Positions 10,470-23,375 are shown, counted from the stretch's first letter. The stretch: DNA of 64,000 nt from Tamarix chinensis (GCA_030549775.1 CM060177.1:88507236-88571235); one strand, 5' to 3'. The notes: a model not told the origin generated them from the sequence alone. Numbers and translations: made by a program.

Positions 10470-13200
10470 GGTATTGAATTGTTATCTTACTTAGTACGCA
10501 ACATCTTGATCATCCTTTTCATGGGTGATGCTTATTTCCATGAATATATACTACTTTATTTTGCTGGTGATTGTCAATTACTACTTAAAATGTGCTTGCC
10601 TTCATAGAGCACTAAATCAAATGGGTATATAGTATGGTTATCTAGATATCTCTATCTCTCTATTAACTTTTAATCCTTTGTTTTTAATACATGTTCTCTT
10701 CTCTCTATTTTGTATCTTATACCATGGTGGGATCAAGTGATTCTTATACCTAATTTCAAATACGATATTACTTTTGTCTTGCACCCAACATAGACTAGGT
10801 ATAGGGAGTGCTTCTTTTTTGCTAGATAAGGTGTGATACTACTGCATTTTGTGTTTTATTTTCCACAATTAATCTAATTAACTCAGGAAAAAAAATTAAT
10901 AAATGGACCAATTTAGAATAGCTAAAAATATAGAGTGATCAAATTAATATTTGACTCGACAATTGAACAAGTACTTTAATAACTTTTATTTGTTTCATAA
11001 TACGTTATTGTAAAGGTATCTTTAATTTTTCTAGAATGATGTTGTTTAGATAAAGTGATAAATGATTGCTTGAAAATAATCTAGGATCCAAATGGATCCA
11101 ATACTTGCTTCAACTGTGGATGTCACTGGCACAATCATTGGTAGGTAAATACTAATCATATATAAGTCAAATAATAATAATGACATATAATATATTTTTT
11201 TATTTAATAAATGTGTGTATTTATCTTTAGTTTCCTACTTTATACTAATTTAGGAGAAAACGAAAGTTTTATTCATAACTCTAATAATTACAGTCACCAC
11301 AAATATTATTTAAAATTTTGAAGAATATATTCAAGGAGAAAATAGGGTTACTACTTACTAGTATATTGCTCCATGCATTTTGCACATGGTTAAACAAATT
11401 ATATTGGTCTCTCTATTAATTTTTTTATAAAAAAAATTATATCTTATGTCGGTAGGTGTATTTTTCTTCCATTAGCTGGTCATGAAAATATTAAATATTC
11501 ACAAAATAATATTTATATTTATTACCATTTAACTATGTAATGATGATTAAAATAAGATAAATTTAAATGGAACATAAGAAAAAATGGTACACTAATGACA
11601 ATTTAAAATAGTAAAGGAAACCAAATGAATGATGTCATGCACGCACCAAAAATGATACTTCGGTTAAAAAAGAAAAAGCAATTATAACATTTACTTTTTG
11701 TTTAAAAAATAGAATTATTTTAGAAAAATTAATATCTCATTTTTGTTTTCATATTCACTTTTTATTATCACTATCTATACATTTATTACTATATTATCTT
11801 TTAATGAATATTATAAGTACAATATTAAGCTTAATTTTTTTAGCTTTTCGACAAACGTATAAATTATTAAAATAAATTTATTTTCTGAATAGAGGGAATA
11901 CAAGTTATTTACTTTCTAATTACGGTCTCACAATCACATGTATAATATAACCTTCCCATCTTCCACATATGTCGCAGAGGCTAGCTGTAATAGGCACGTC
12001 TTAGCAGCCAATCCTTTTTCGACCGAGGCGAGTAACTTTACAACAGGTTGGCAATTTCCGTTGTTTAAGTGTTTGCCTAAGACCGATGCTTTAAGTGGTC
12101 AAACATGATTTGCCATTCAATTAGCTAGTTCTTATGAGTGGCAGTGGTATTAGGATCATGGAGTTACGATAGTTAAGCATTCATGATCCACAATTTGTGT
12201 TGCAAAGGAACACTACAATACTTCGTGCTTAAGCAAATGATGAATTATGTGCCCGCGCGTAAGTGGGTATTAATTATCGATATTTGTCTGCCATGATTTA
12301 TTATCCGCCACCATTCAGCCCCTTGGGCTGATCATTATTTAATGATATATTTGACTTTAATTTATTCAGAATCTAGAAACCTTAGGATCTATTTTTTTCT
12401 TTTTTTTTAAGTAAAAATAAAAATAGTAATTGCATTATGCCATCCATGTTTTCACTTCTCTTTGACAAGTTAGGAAGCTCTAGACGTTTAGTTATAAGTA
12501 TCTCAGCCACTTACTTATAGGTTATTAACGATTTTTTTTAAGAGAGTAGTAAACAAGATATATATATATTTTACTTGTAGAGTTAGCATTTTTTTATTAA
12601 AAAAATACTGAAAATTCAAGCCTAACACCTAATAATTGAAAATGAATTTATATATTACTTTATGGTGCATCTTTTTTTAGAAAAAAATTATATAATACTA
12701 GTTATAATAAACTATCATAAATTTCTTGTAAAAGAAAATAGTTGATCGTATGATCCATAATTCATACTTCAGAATAATTTTTAGAATAACGACATTTTCT
12801 CTTCATCTTAATTTTACTAATATGATATAAATTTATTTTATTTGGTCTTATTAGAAATAAAGCTTTGGATAAACTATCATCATCATCATCATCATCGTAA
12901 TTAATATATTTTCATTAGTATTAATACCCTTATTATCATCACTATCATTTTTAATTATTTTTTTAATACCTTTTCAATTTTTAAAGGAAAGTTCTTTTAA
13001 TTGAAAATTTTTATTCTAAAAAAAATATTTAAAAAAAATAAATCTACTTTTTATCTTTACTCTTATATATTTTCTATATCATTCTATATATTAAATTCTT
13101 AATTATCTTTTAATAAAAAGTATAATAATAATATTAAAAATAAAAACATATATTACTCCTTTTAAAACAATACTTAAATTGTTAAAAGAACTTTATAAGC
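10470..13200. other. AT-rich intergenic DNA, no gene seen
   Basis: No sustained frame and no recognisable element. A short ATC trinucleotide repeat is at about 12,878-12,897. The stretch 11,975-12,330 is less AT-rich than its surroundings but gave no protein or RNA signature. Confidence 0.35.
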
Positions 13201-13249
13201 CGGATGGGGTACTATAAAATATTACGACCAAGCGGACAACCTGTGGAGT

Positions 13250-13560
13250 TATCTTTAAATCCAACGGTCTATATTCAATTGTCGCACTCTCTCTAACTCC
13301 CCCACAAACTCCGCCTCGCGCGGTCCGCACCTCACTAAGACAATTTGCACGTGGGGGAATCTTTCGATATCAGGGAGTCGTGTCATGTCAGACTTTCATC
13401 ATAATTAACGTTTCTGATCGACCAATAGTGCAAACTGCCGAAGATATAAAATGCCCGCCCACCCCCAACCAGCCTCCACCAACGCAAAGCTCTGCCATAC
13501 GTCATCAATTACCAATAATACCCTTCATTCTTCGTGCCTCTTGGGCCTTTTGTTTTTGTT
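13250..13560 (+). promoter_or_regulatory. Promoter-like stretch without a gene behind it
   Basis: A locally GC-rich stretch contains the G-box-like core CACGTGG (around 13,348-13,354), a CCAAT (around 13,422) and a TATAAAATG (around 13,445), in plausible order and spacing for a plant promoter. No frame longer than 60 codons and no recognisable protein follow before the next repeat. It may be a fragment of a promoter carried by a transposon, the promoter of a non-coding RNA, or chance. Confidence 0.25.
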
Positions 13561-13986
13561 AATTGTAATAATAATATAAATAAATGAACAGTCGAAGCAT
13601 AAATGTGAGCTGGAATTACCGGCGGTCAATTGCTCGACTCAATCGTCGGAATTCTTTGGTCAATTATTAAGTTTGAAAGTTTATGTACGTAATCATGAGC
13701 TAAGAATTTACTTGAGCTGGTTCTCCGTACTATTTTTTATATGCATAACAGTATATTATTTTTGGCGACTAGAGTTACATTTTTAAAAATATATATTTTT
13801 ACACAAGTTGAAGATGAAAATGGTTTATTGTCAGAAAATCAATGTCTATATATACACACGCTAAATTTGAATATACAATTTACCAATTTATATAAGTATA
13901 AGAGTGTCTTATGCAGGATTTTAGATGAGGTGTCATAAATATAAGAATGTTTTATTAATAGAATTATGTGTCCACCTGTAAGTTGA

Positions 13987-14032
<46 letters not shown>

Positions 14033-14160
14033 TGCAAAAGAAGCTACAAAAACTTTTATTATTTTTTTATTACTTCGAGTGTTTTTAACTTACTTTCATT
14101 TCTATTATTGATTTATGTCATGAAAACTAACCAAACAAAACGTTATTTTAAAATAATCTC
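13560..14160. other. AT-rich spacer with an (AT)n run
   Basis: Two overlapping short frames on opposite strands have no family resemblance. The stretch includes the (AT)n microsatellite at 13,990-14,030. Nothing else is seen. Confidence 0.35.
13990..14030. repeat. (AT)n microsatellite
   Basis: About 20 uninterrupted AT dinucleotides. Confidence 0.95.
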
Positions 14161-14468
14161 AAACTTAGAACTTGTTTGGTTTTACTTAGAAAAGTAGTTT
14201 TTTAGATAATCAATTATAAAAAGTAATTATAAATTTTTATAAGTGTTTGGTTTTACTTTTAATAAGTAATTATAAAAAAGTAATTTGTAAAATTTTTATT
14301 ATAAAAGTAATTATCTATAAGTAATTTATACCTACTTTTAAAATTACTTTTGAAACACGTGGCACGGTATCTTTTTTAAAAAATATTTCTTATTTCTCGA
14401 CCCGAGTTCTTTTCTTACTCTCTTCCTCCCTATCTGTCCAGACATTCCTCCTCCTAGCTAGCACTTCC

Positions 14469-14932
14469 ATGGCGCCCTCTTCTTCGAACCTTGTTTCTTT
14501 CCATCTTCATCCTCCAATCTCTCTATTATGGCCAATTAGTCTTACCAATTACCAAACACGAACAGACAAATCAGTACTTGGATCAATTTATGTGGGCTCG
14601 CCGCTTCTAACCACCAACTTTATTGTCGATCTAAGCGATTTCTCTGGAAAGAATGCAGTCCAATTTCTTCCTCTCGATCCCTAGTTCCCTGCCGATCGAT
14701 TCAGTGCTCTACCGTTAACGCGAGTCCTTGCATTTGCACTCTTCAAAAAATCCACAATAACTGAAGCTGAATTAAAGGGCGAGCTCGTAGAAGACATAGT
14801 TGTCGTTCAATCTCCAGATGGGTCGATTCCGAATCTAGTTGCTTCTTCCGTCGATCAGTTTCTCTTCTCATGCGGGTCTCCGACTTTGTTCAACGGGTTA
14901 GCTGATGGAGCTTTTAGCGTCAATAAACAGGT
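14469..14932 (+). pseudogene. Captured gene fragment, unknown family
   Basis: One frame starting at an ATG at 14,469 runs to about 14,932 with a single in-frame TAG at 14,682-14,684. The part after the stop (FSALPLTRVLAFALF, then ITEAELKGELVEDI, then SPDGSIPNLV and CGSPTLFNGLADGAF) has the look of a real protein, with balanced composition and no low complexity. It ends at a good 5' splice site (AACAG followed by GTCAGATC), so it was probably copied from a gene with its exon edge. I do not recognise the family. Because it lies inside the TIR element I read it as a captured fragment, not a working gene. Confidence 0.45.
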
Positions 14933-14964
14933 CAGATCCCGATCGCTAGCCGAACACAATTTGG

Positions 14965-15060
14965 AAGACTCGATACGCGGGCCGATGTACTGGTTTTCAA
15001 CACGGGGCATTGGTGGACTCATGAAAAAACTTCAAAAGGGTACCAAACACGAACAACGTT
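14965..15060 (+). pseudogene. Captured TBL (PMR5-like, DUF231) fragment
   Basis: In the frame starting with GCC at about 14,990 the plus strand reads [20 protein letters not shown]. This is a hallmark stretch of the TRICHOME BIREFRINGENCE-LIKE family of plant cell-wall polysaccharide O-acetyltransferases, just before its conserved C-terminal part. The preceding bases can be read as QFGRLDTRADV, somewhat degenerate. After KG the similarity stops and another sequence follows ([20 protein letters not shown]), possibly a third fragment. Only about 30 residues of a roughly 400-residue protein are present, so it is non-functional here. Confidence 0.5.
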
Positions 15061-15529
15061 CACGTTGTCATCACCGGCGGCCAAGGCTTTGGGGCCACGA
15101 TCAGAGCCATCAATGGAGGCGAATGCAATGGTGGGAACAAAGGAAAAGATATGTTTAGATAAAATGATTGTTCATAATTTTTTTTAATAATTTTATAATT
15201 TTTAGTACTTTGTAATATTTTTATATTTTTTTATACTTTTTAATCTTTTATATGCTTTCTAATATTTAATATTACATAATTTATATAATAATTATTACCA
15301 AAATATATATATATAGGTTGATAAAAATTAAAGATAGAAAATGAAAAGTAAATTTATAAAAAAATAAAAACCAAACACTAATAAGGTACCATAAGTAATT
15401 TTTTAGTATTAATAGCTTATATAATAAAAGTAAAAACAGACATATATTTTACTTATCAAAGTACTTTTTTAAAAGTAGATTTCTAAAAGTAGTTATTAAA
15501 AATAAGTAAAACCAAACAAGGGCTTACTC

Positions 15530-17090
15530 ATACTAATTCTTATTGTAAATGAGTTTTATTTTAAAATTTTTAATCATTTATTAAGATAGTATACAAATTG
15601 TCAATTATTTCCTTACTATATATATATGAAGCATTTAATGAGTATGAATAACTTTAAAAACAATTCTCATTTTTTTCATTAAAATTTCAAAATGAATTTT
15701 TTTTCAATGACTTTACTAAAATAACACTAATATAAATCAAAAATAGCATTATTTAATTTAACGTGGGCTTTGCTACAAGTATATCTCAAGGAAATAAGAA
15801 GTCCGAACGATGATCTAAGAACTAAGCATGACAATTTGCATCCTACCACTAGTAGTAAGAAGCATGGTAAGTAAGACAATGATAATTTTGTAATTTAATT
15901 AAAGTTTTCTTTAAACGTAACATGGAAGAAAATTTAGAAAATGCCCGTCTTTTAGTCTTAAATATACATCTTTCACACATAGATATACATTTTTTATGGT
16001 AGATTACACATCTCTTGTGGACGCAATGACATTTTTGTAAATTTATTGAATTTTCTTATAAAATAATGAAGATCTTATCCAACAAAATATACATCTTCGA
16101 AATATAAATACACTTATCCTCTAAAAAACAATACATATCTTATTCAAAAAAATATACGTCTTCATAATATAAACACACATTTTTAGATCTTAATAAAAAG
16201 AGTACACATCTTTATATGACAAATATATATTTTATTGTTATAATTATATATCCTATATCCACAAACATAAATCTTATAGAAATAAAATGTGAATCTTATA
16301 TCAACAAATGAATATCTTATAATGGTAAATATAGTACACATTTTATAGTGGCAAACACATATCTTATATACAAAAGAACATATTCTTTTATTTATAAAAA
16401 GACATCTTGTATGTCTCCCTCAACAACAACAACAAAAATCTCATTTACAAAAACGCCAACAACACCTCCCCACCTACCATCCCCTCTCGATCCCACAGCT
16501 GGTATTACAATAAGAGATTTCCTTGCCTTCCCTTCTCCTTTCCACAACAATTGTTCCTGTTCAATTCTATTAAGTTTAGTGATGTTCATCCGTTATCATA
16601 CATAGCTTATAGCTAATATATAGCTGCTGCATGTTTGCTTTTATTAAATGTTCATGCATGCTGAAAATCATAAATTTTTGTCAATAAATCCATCTCAATC
16701 CCATTATTTCCTAACTCCTTTCCTTATTTCCCTCTCTTCAATCTTTGTGGACAAAATATTATTTAACATGATATATCTACTCTTACTCGTTATTCAGTCC
16801 GTATGCCTTTTGTTGTCAAATTTATTTCTAGAAGACTAAAAAAAATAAATATATATTTTTTTTTATTTAAGAGGTTTTTTTTTCATGTCAAAATTATTGG
16901 CGTGATTACTGTACACAACAAACATGATGCACGGATCTATAGTGTAATAATTGTCTTGGTGCATAGAGTTGTATAGTGCACTAATTGCATTGAGCTTACA
17001 GCATAATCATAACCTATAAAGTCTTTTTCTTTTTATTTAAATTGTATTAAAAAAAAAAGTCCACAAAATCACAAAAGCCAAAACAGGGAG
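15530..17090. other. AT-rich upstream region of the CBP60 gene
   Basis: From about 15,955 to 16,400 many imperfect copies of a 25-30 base word of the type AATATACATCTT(AT) follow one another, an old degenerate minisatellite. A C-rich patch near 16,420-16,590 opens short frames on both strands that look non-coding. No gene is supported. Confidence 0.4.
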
Positions 17091-17094
17091 AATA

Positions 17095-17622
17095 TACGTG
17101 TATATAATCGTATGGTTCCACTTCCAGTTCCACGTCGGGGTAATGTTGGAAACGGGTCATCATCGGCGATGTTTATGAATATGATGGTTAAAAATTAAAC
17201 GCGTCCTGCACTCCTGCCCTTTGGGTTTTGGAGCCGTCACTACAGTGTTTCCGTAGTACTGCTGGTACCGTTATTTTGTTTTTTAGCATTTGCTCCTCAT
17301 TTCCACAGACGAAAATTGGGGGACGTTCTTTGAAAATCTCAGCCTCCTCTTCTCGTCCCACAAGTTTTCGTTTGCATTCTTCCCGCTCCTTTCACTTTCC
17401 TCCGATCAAACTCAGAGTCTCCATTTGATTTGAGTTGTTGCATTCGTTGCATGGATTGAATCTCTGAAGCTGAGGTGGTGAGTTGAACGTTCCGATAAGC
17501 TTCCTTTCTCTGTGTTTTTTTAAAAAAAAAATAAAAATAAATTGTTCTTCCTCTTTATTTGCTGAAATTTCGATTGCTTGAGCTTCTGCGAAGAAGAAGA
17601 AGAACATATGTAGACGAGATAT
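17095..17622 (+). promoter_or_regulatory. Probable core promoter and 5' UTR of the CBP60 gene
   Basis: A TATATAATCG at about 17,101-17,110 lies some 520 bases before the start codon and is the best TATA box candidate. A CCACGTCGGGG just after it is near the abscisic-acid or G-box core. From about 17,210 the sequence turns pyrimidine-rich and less AT-rich, as in plant leaders. A possible leader intron could run from a GTGAGTTG near 17,479 to an AG before 17,612, but transcript data would be needed. Inference only. Confidence 0.35.
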
Positions 17623-20600
17623 ATGGAGCGATCGAATAGCATGGCGAGGGAGAAGCGTGCTCTTGAATCTAGCTCCGTTGACGACGGATATGATGACGGT
17701 CAGCCTGGGCGTAAACGACCGGCATTAGCGAGGTTTGCTTGATTTCTTGATTCTCATCTCGCTTTGTTGATTGGAAGATTACTGTGGAATGGAATATTGC
17801 GATTGAGTGCAACTCTGCTTCTACCGGACTGATTTGCTTTTTAAGTCAATCGTTTTTGAGATTTTAAGTACAATTTTTAGTATTTGATTTGTACGGATTT
17901 AAAATTTTGGGCCAGATTGAAATAATCTGATGAAAAGTTATATTTGTGAGGTCAGTTACTTGAACTCGGTGTAAAATTGAGCTGACTGAAGAATAAAATG
18001 TTGACATGTTGTAGAGTCGAGACTATCGATCTAATACTATTGTGAAGATGAAGCTTTGCATGACTGTCAAAATAATTTCTCTACTCCAAAACTCTTGAGG
18101 ATTTGTCATTAATTACAAGATTATTTTGGTTTCTGGATGCAAAATTATCTCTGACCAGGACATCCACTATCTAGTGCATTGTCTTTAGTCACATCTGATC
18201 TAAGGCCTACACGTGGCTTTGCGGCCCCTTGATCACACAATTTGTATAGCCTGGGACCTTTCTTCAAGTTTCCACGGCCGTGGGGCTGGATAAACTGCTA
18301 ACTAACGATTGATCATTTGTGCGTACATGTCTGTGTATGCTGTGCCTTGGGTTTTGAATTGAGGCTATTTTTAATGTGATTTCAATTCCATATCCATGTT
18401 ACAGTATGAATACCGTAGGATATTGATTTTGCGTAATTGATTACTTTGACGCTGAGGTTAATTTCATTATTTTATTTGATGTGCAAAAAGAAAGGGAAAG
18501 AAAAAGTCAATGCTGCAATAAACCAAAAGGATGAGAGGAAAAGACAAGAAGGCAAGGAACACAAAGAAAAAGAAAGAAAGAACAGAGAGCATAACAATGC
18601 TACATAAACTTACTTAAATAGCGGTTTTAAGCATTTTATCTTGATCATTATTGATGTTATCATTTGTACTTGTGTTTCTTCATGTACATAATCTTGATCA
18701 TTATTGATCGTTTCTTATTTTCAGTGTAATTGTTGAAGCTCTCAAAGTTGACAGTCTGCAGAAGCTGTGCTCATCACTAGAACCTATCCTTAGAAGAGTT
18801 GTAAGATTATACCTCTTATGTATGGTTCTTTTCTTCTTAGGTGGATTGTCCTTATATTTGACCGTGCTAGTTGCATCAGCTTGATCTGATCATAGGTAGA
18901 AACTGTCTTGATACGTTAACTCTGCTGAGTCTGTTCTGGCTCCCATCACCCAAAATTGTATCAGCCAAAGTGATAAACTAGTTTTGTCTCGAGTTAGTTT
19001 TACACAGATTATTCTCATATATCTCAGATGGACTAAAAAACTTGAAGTCCTAGTTGACACATGTGTTGCTAGGAAGGTAGGGCTTATTTGCCTAGGCAGG
19101 GCCACTCTTTAGCATGTAATTCAAATCTAAAGAGTCTTGCAGTAAATGAGTGGCAGAAATGGGAAAAGTGAAGGAAAAGACTCATTATGCAGGCTAAATT
19201 TACTGCCGGATAGATTTGCTTTTTTTTTTATCTTTTTTTTTTTGCATGAAACAAGCAATAAAACTATGGTCGTGATGTCACAGATGATATTTTATATGTC
19301 GTGGCTTTTTTTTTGCAATAAATATTAGTAAATATCGATAAAATATCAGTCGATAACCTATATATCACTGATAAATAAATGAAGTTTTAAAACATTCACT
19401 TATCGCCAATTTCGTATATGACCCTGAATCCGATAAATACCAGCCAAGATTATGTATCAAGACCGATATTTAATTGTATGGCAAGAAAAGATTGAGCCAA
19501 TGAATCATTTATGTGTCAGTAAAGTGTTGTGTAGAAAGAGTTGATATTGCAGGTGAATAAGATTAATTGCCATATCTATGGGCTTTCCATTTTTGTACTG
19601 AAAAATAGTGGTCCTTGTATTGAATTAAAATGTACTGGAAAGTTATTTTGAGCAATGAAGATGATGACTTTTACCCTTCTCATAATATATTCTTTTTATG
19701 CTGTTCAGGTGAGTGAAGAAGTGGAGCGGGCTTTGGCAAAGCTAGGACCTGCCAGAAATGCAGGGAGGTATGGTTCAATAGACTCACTGTGCACAAATAT
19801 TTTTAAATGTATGTATATCTGTATTATGTTATGTGGACATTAATCATTGTTTAGTTCAACCAGAGGTTGGTAACAGTGATTAGAATAGGTCCTCGCTACT
19901 TCCTTGATGCTGATTTTTGTCATCTTTTTGCATTTTGAAACGTATAACATACCCTTAGTTATGTTTAGTTCCTCAGTAAGTTTCAGTTCCTACTTTGTCT
20001 ACCTTGCATGGAAGAGATAAGTGATCAGATTCACTACCTTATTTGCAGTACTCAAATTTATTGATTATGTAATGCAGGTCTTCACCCAAAAGTATCGAAG
20101 GCCCAGATGGGAGAAAATTACAGCTGTCCTTCAAGACTAGGTTATCCCTGCCTCTGTTTACAGGAGGAAAAGTGGAAGGGGAGCAAGGGGCTGCAATCCA
20201 CATTGTCCTTATAGATGCAAACAGTGGCCAAGTTGTTATATCAGGTCCAGAATCCTCCGCCAGGCTTGATGTTGTAGTTCTTGAAGGTGATTTTAACAAT
20301 GAAGATGATGATGACTGGACACCAGAGGAGTTTGAAAGTCATGTGGTAAAGGAGCGTGAGGGGAAAAGGCCACTTCTGACAGGAGATCTGCAGATGACAC
20401 TCAAGGAAGGTGTTGGAACACTTGGGGAGCTGACATTTACTGATAACTCAAGTTGGATAAGAAGTAGAAAGTTTAGACTTGGTCTAAAGGTTACTTCAGG
20501 CCATTGTGATGGTGTCCATATTCGTGAGGCAAAGACAGAAGCTTTCACTGTGAAGGATCATAGAGGGGAACGTGAGTTAATATTAAATATAATTTTTATC

Positions 20601-22292
20601 TTATGACGGGTCTATCTATTATTGTCACTGGTGATGCTTAGACTGTATGTGCCTGTGTCTATCGCATGTGTCTTTATAGTATACAAGAAGCATTACCCAC
20701 CTGCACTAAGTGATGACGTCTGGCGATTGGAGAAGATTGGCAAAGATGGGTCATTCCATAAGCGATTAAATAAAGCTGGAATATATACAGTCGAAGATTT
20801 CTTGCGATATGTAGTCCGAGACTCCCAAAGATTACGTAATGTAAGCGTGATAGATTGTTTTGTTATGTAGAACTAACCAAAATTTGCAATTTGATATGTA
20901 TTTCTATAATATTTGTAGATATTAGGAAGCGGGATGTCAAATAAGATGTGGGATACCCTCATAGAGCATGCAAAGACGTGTGTCTTGAGTGGGAAGCTGT
21001 ATGTTTATTATCCTGATGATGCACAGGGTGTCGGTGTTATTTTTAATAACATCTACGAGTTCAGCGGCCTGATCGCAAGTGGACAATACTATTCGGGTGA
21101 TGCTCTTGCTGACAGTCAAAAGGTGAGTTACATCTTTCTACATTATTTAGGCATTTTGAATTAGTACTCAAGAGTCCAAGATTCTCTGCTGTATAATGAT
21201 GAACTATATTTTGCAGATTATATTGGCTAAAAATCTATAACATCTCATGCAGGTATACGTGGATACCTTGGTTAGGAAAGCGTATGAGAATTGGTTGCAT
21301 GTTGTGGAGTATGATGCGAAGTCACTTATATGCTTAAAGCAGAAAAAGGTTGAAGAATATATTTCTCAGTCTGGAGCTCTAATTAGCCAACAGAGTCCTA
21401 ATTCATTCACTCATCAACTCTCTCTGCCATGTGTGCGTGTCCCAGCTCCTGTGGAGCCGCCTTCCATGGATTCTGGTATGAAAATTGTTGGTATAGACTA
21501 CCATAAAAAGTAGATGCGTCTCTATACATGCAATAAATTAAGGCATCATGCATGTTATCTTTGTGGCTGATGATGCATTTTCTCTGAAAGATTCCCAAGT
21601 TCCATATAGCATACATGTCGTCTAATTCTGCTTCGCATGCCTTTCTACAAAAGATGTTATAGCCCAAATGCTTGCGCAAAGCATTTGATAATATTCTTGT
21701 TTCAGTTCTTGGTATTAAAGAAGCTTCCCTTCGCTTAGGTTACGATGATAATGTAGCCGCTAGATATTCTACACAAACAGAGATGATGAACTTCAGTGGA
21801 TCTCTTCAGCTTAATGGTACTTCACTTGCTCAGAATCAGCTGATTGGTACTTCAGATGAGACCCAGCTTTCCAGAAGCAACAATTCACCATCTCTTGGGC
21901 CCTCACATTCTGTAATGAATTTATTTCAACCTGTTTCTACCTCAAATTTTAATTCATATGTGGGTATAGAAAATCCAATTACAGAGGAAGAGATACGCAT
22001 GAGAAGTCATGAGATGCTTGAGCATGATGATATGCAACAACTTCTTCGACTATATAGCTTGGGTGGAAATGGTCATGCCCCAGTTGGAATGGCTGACGAT
22101 GGGTACACGTATCCAGCGGCTTATGCACCTTTTCCTTCCATGAGCTATGGGTTTGAGGCGAATAGAACACGCTCATCAGGCAAAGCTGTGGTGGGATGGC
22201 TGAAACTCAAGGCAGCCCTTAGATGGGGCATATTTATTAGAAAGAAAGCTGCTGAAAGACGAGCACAACTTGTTGAGTTGGATGATACATAA
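17623..22292 (+). CDS. CBP60: CBP60-family calmodulin-binding protein (CBP60B/C/D-like)
   Basis: Eight coding exons with GT-AG edges and consistent phases join into 637 codons: 17,623-17,732; 18,725-18,800; 19,709-19,767; 20,078-20,571; 20,680-20,840; 20,919-21,122; 21,253-21,475; 21,706-22,292. The protein opens [14 protein letters not shown], has a basic GRKRPA stretch, then the helix [15 protein letters not shown], and from residue ~95 ([16 protein letters not shown]) the plant-specific CBP60 domain, including [18 protein letters not shown] and the invariant-looking [11 protein letters not shown]. Near the C-terminus (residues ~600-630) [18 protein letters not shown] is a basic amphipathic helix, the calmodulin-binding site of the CBP60a-f group. 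Length is normal for that group (about 600-650). Family members are nuclear DNA-binding transcription regulators linking Ca2+ signals to immunity and salicylate genes. CBP60g and SARD1 lack the C-terminal helix, so a CBP60B/C/D type is more likely; the exact orthologue is not decided. No break is seen. The first in-frame ATG, 18 bases before a second, was chosen. Confidence 0.95.
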
Positions 22293-22780
22293 ATTTAGGC
22301 TTATGCGATGCATTTATCTTTGCCTGCCTCAATGCCCCGCATTTTCATCATCAGGATTTTCTGATGGATAAGATATATGCCATTGTTCATTTGCTGCAGG
22401 CAATTTCTCTTTTGTTTGGCTGCACTATGACACTGTTGTTATGGTCTTCTACCTGCGGTATGTCTATTGCATTGGCAGCAGTAAACTTGTCAGTCAATCC
22501 ATTCGAGATGATGCTCTTCCGCGGAGCCCTAATCTGCAAGTTTTTGGTGATAGGTGGACTCCAGCTGTTTATAGTTTTCGATAGAATTGACCTATGGTGT
22601 ACCTGCTGCAAGATCTCCAGCATGTGCATCAGGCCAAAAGATTTCGAGTGTAATCTATTGCTCATTGTAGCTTGATGTATCTGTATCCTGGTGTTAGATG
22701 AGATCAGACTATAAAACTTTGCGCTGTAACATGGTAGCTATCAATGATATTAAACTCTTGCCAATATAAATTACTGTTTA
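22293..22780 (+). other. Probable 3' UTR of the CBP60 gene
   Basis: A GT-rich, non-repetitive stretch follows the stop. TTTGCTGCAG at about 22,391-22,400 looks like a 3' splice site, so an intron inside the 3' UTR is possible. A weak poly(A) signal region (ATATTAAAC, AATATAAA) lies at about 22,745-22,770. The overlapping frames on both strands here are not supported as genes. Confidence 0.35.
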
Positions 22781-22789
22781 GTTAGATTT

Positions 22790-23370
22790 ATTTTTGGTTG
22801 ATGTTCATGACCCACGTATGTGAGTTGCGTCCCATGTTGAAGAAGAGGAGGGTGATAAAGGCATTCGTGCCTAGTGAATTATTATACTAGATGTAGTAAG
22901 CGCACGATATTCGCTGATTCGTAAACTATATATTGCATACTTATTCATATTAAAGTAAAATATTTAAGTTTATTATAATTAAGAGACAACACGGGAATAT
23001 TTATAAACACATACTGAAATGAGCAAATCCAAGAAAAAATTATGCAATTAAAAATACAATTTAATAAATTCAAACAGTGATAATAGCATTTGATATGGAG
23101 AGAATAAAAATGAAAAACTAACATTTTTGGTTGGTATATCAACGATCTTCCTCATGAATGTATTTTTAAATTGACAAAAATAATTTATTATTATCAATCA
23201 ATTCTATGTTTCGCCCCTTGATGGAGGTTGTGAGCAAGCAAGGCTTGGAATAATAGAATTAGAAAAATAAAGGGAAAAGTATGTTTTTATAAATATTATG
23301 TAGTTAAGAAACCAAAAATGTTTATCTTAAAATGAAACCTAGATATAGCATACCAACCTCTAATTTATAA
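22790..23370. other. Spacer after CBP60
   Basis: AT-rich sequence without recognisable gene or element, lying between the end of the CBP60 transcript and the LINE fragment. Confidence 0.35.
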
Positions 23371-23375
23371 ATACA

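Larger units (their letters stand above)
14168..15523. mobile_element. PIF/Harbinger-like element carrying host gene pieces
   Basis: The ends are inverted repeats. The left starts GAACTTGTTTGGTTTTACTTA and the right, on the other strand, GCCCTTGTTTGGTTTTACTTA, with an 18-base perfect core. Both sides are flanked by TTA (14,165-14,167 and 15,524-15,526), the usual 3-bp target duplication of PIF/Harbinger and Tourist elements. A second, inner inverted pair (AGTGTTTGGTTTT near 14,242, its complement near 15,365) suggests layered ends. The outer 200-350 bases each side are AT-rich. The interior (about 14,370-15,160) is GC-richer, has coding character and matches no transposase. This is the structure of a Pack-type non-autonomous element, in which host gene fragments sit between terminal repeats. 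Confidence 0.6.

Noticed and set aside
20339..20548. Minus-strand frame inside the CBP60 coding exon
   Set aside because: Shadow of the well-supported plus-strand exon.
22364..22675. Frames on both strands just after the CBP60 stop
   Set aside because: They lie in the probable 3' UTR, overlap each other on opposite strands, and have no known relatives.
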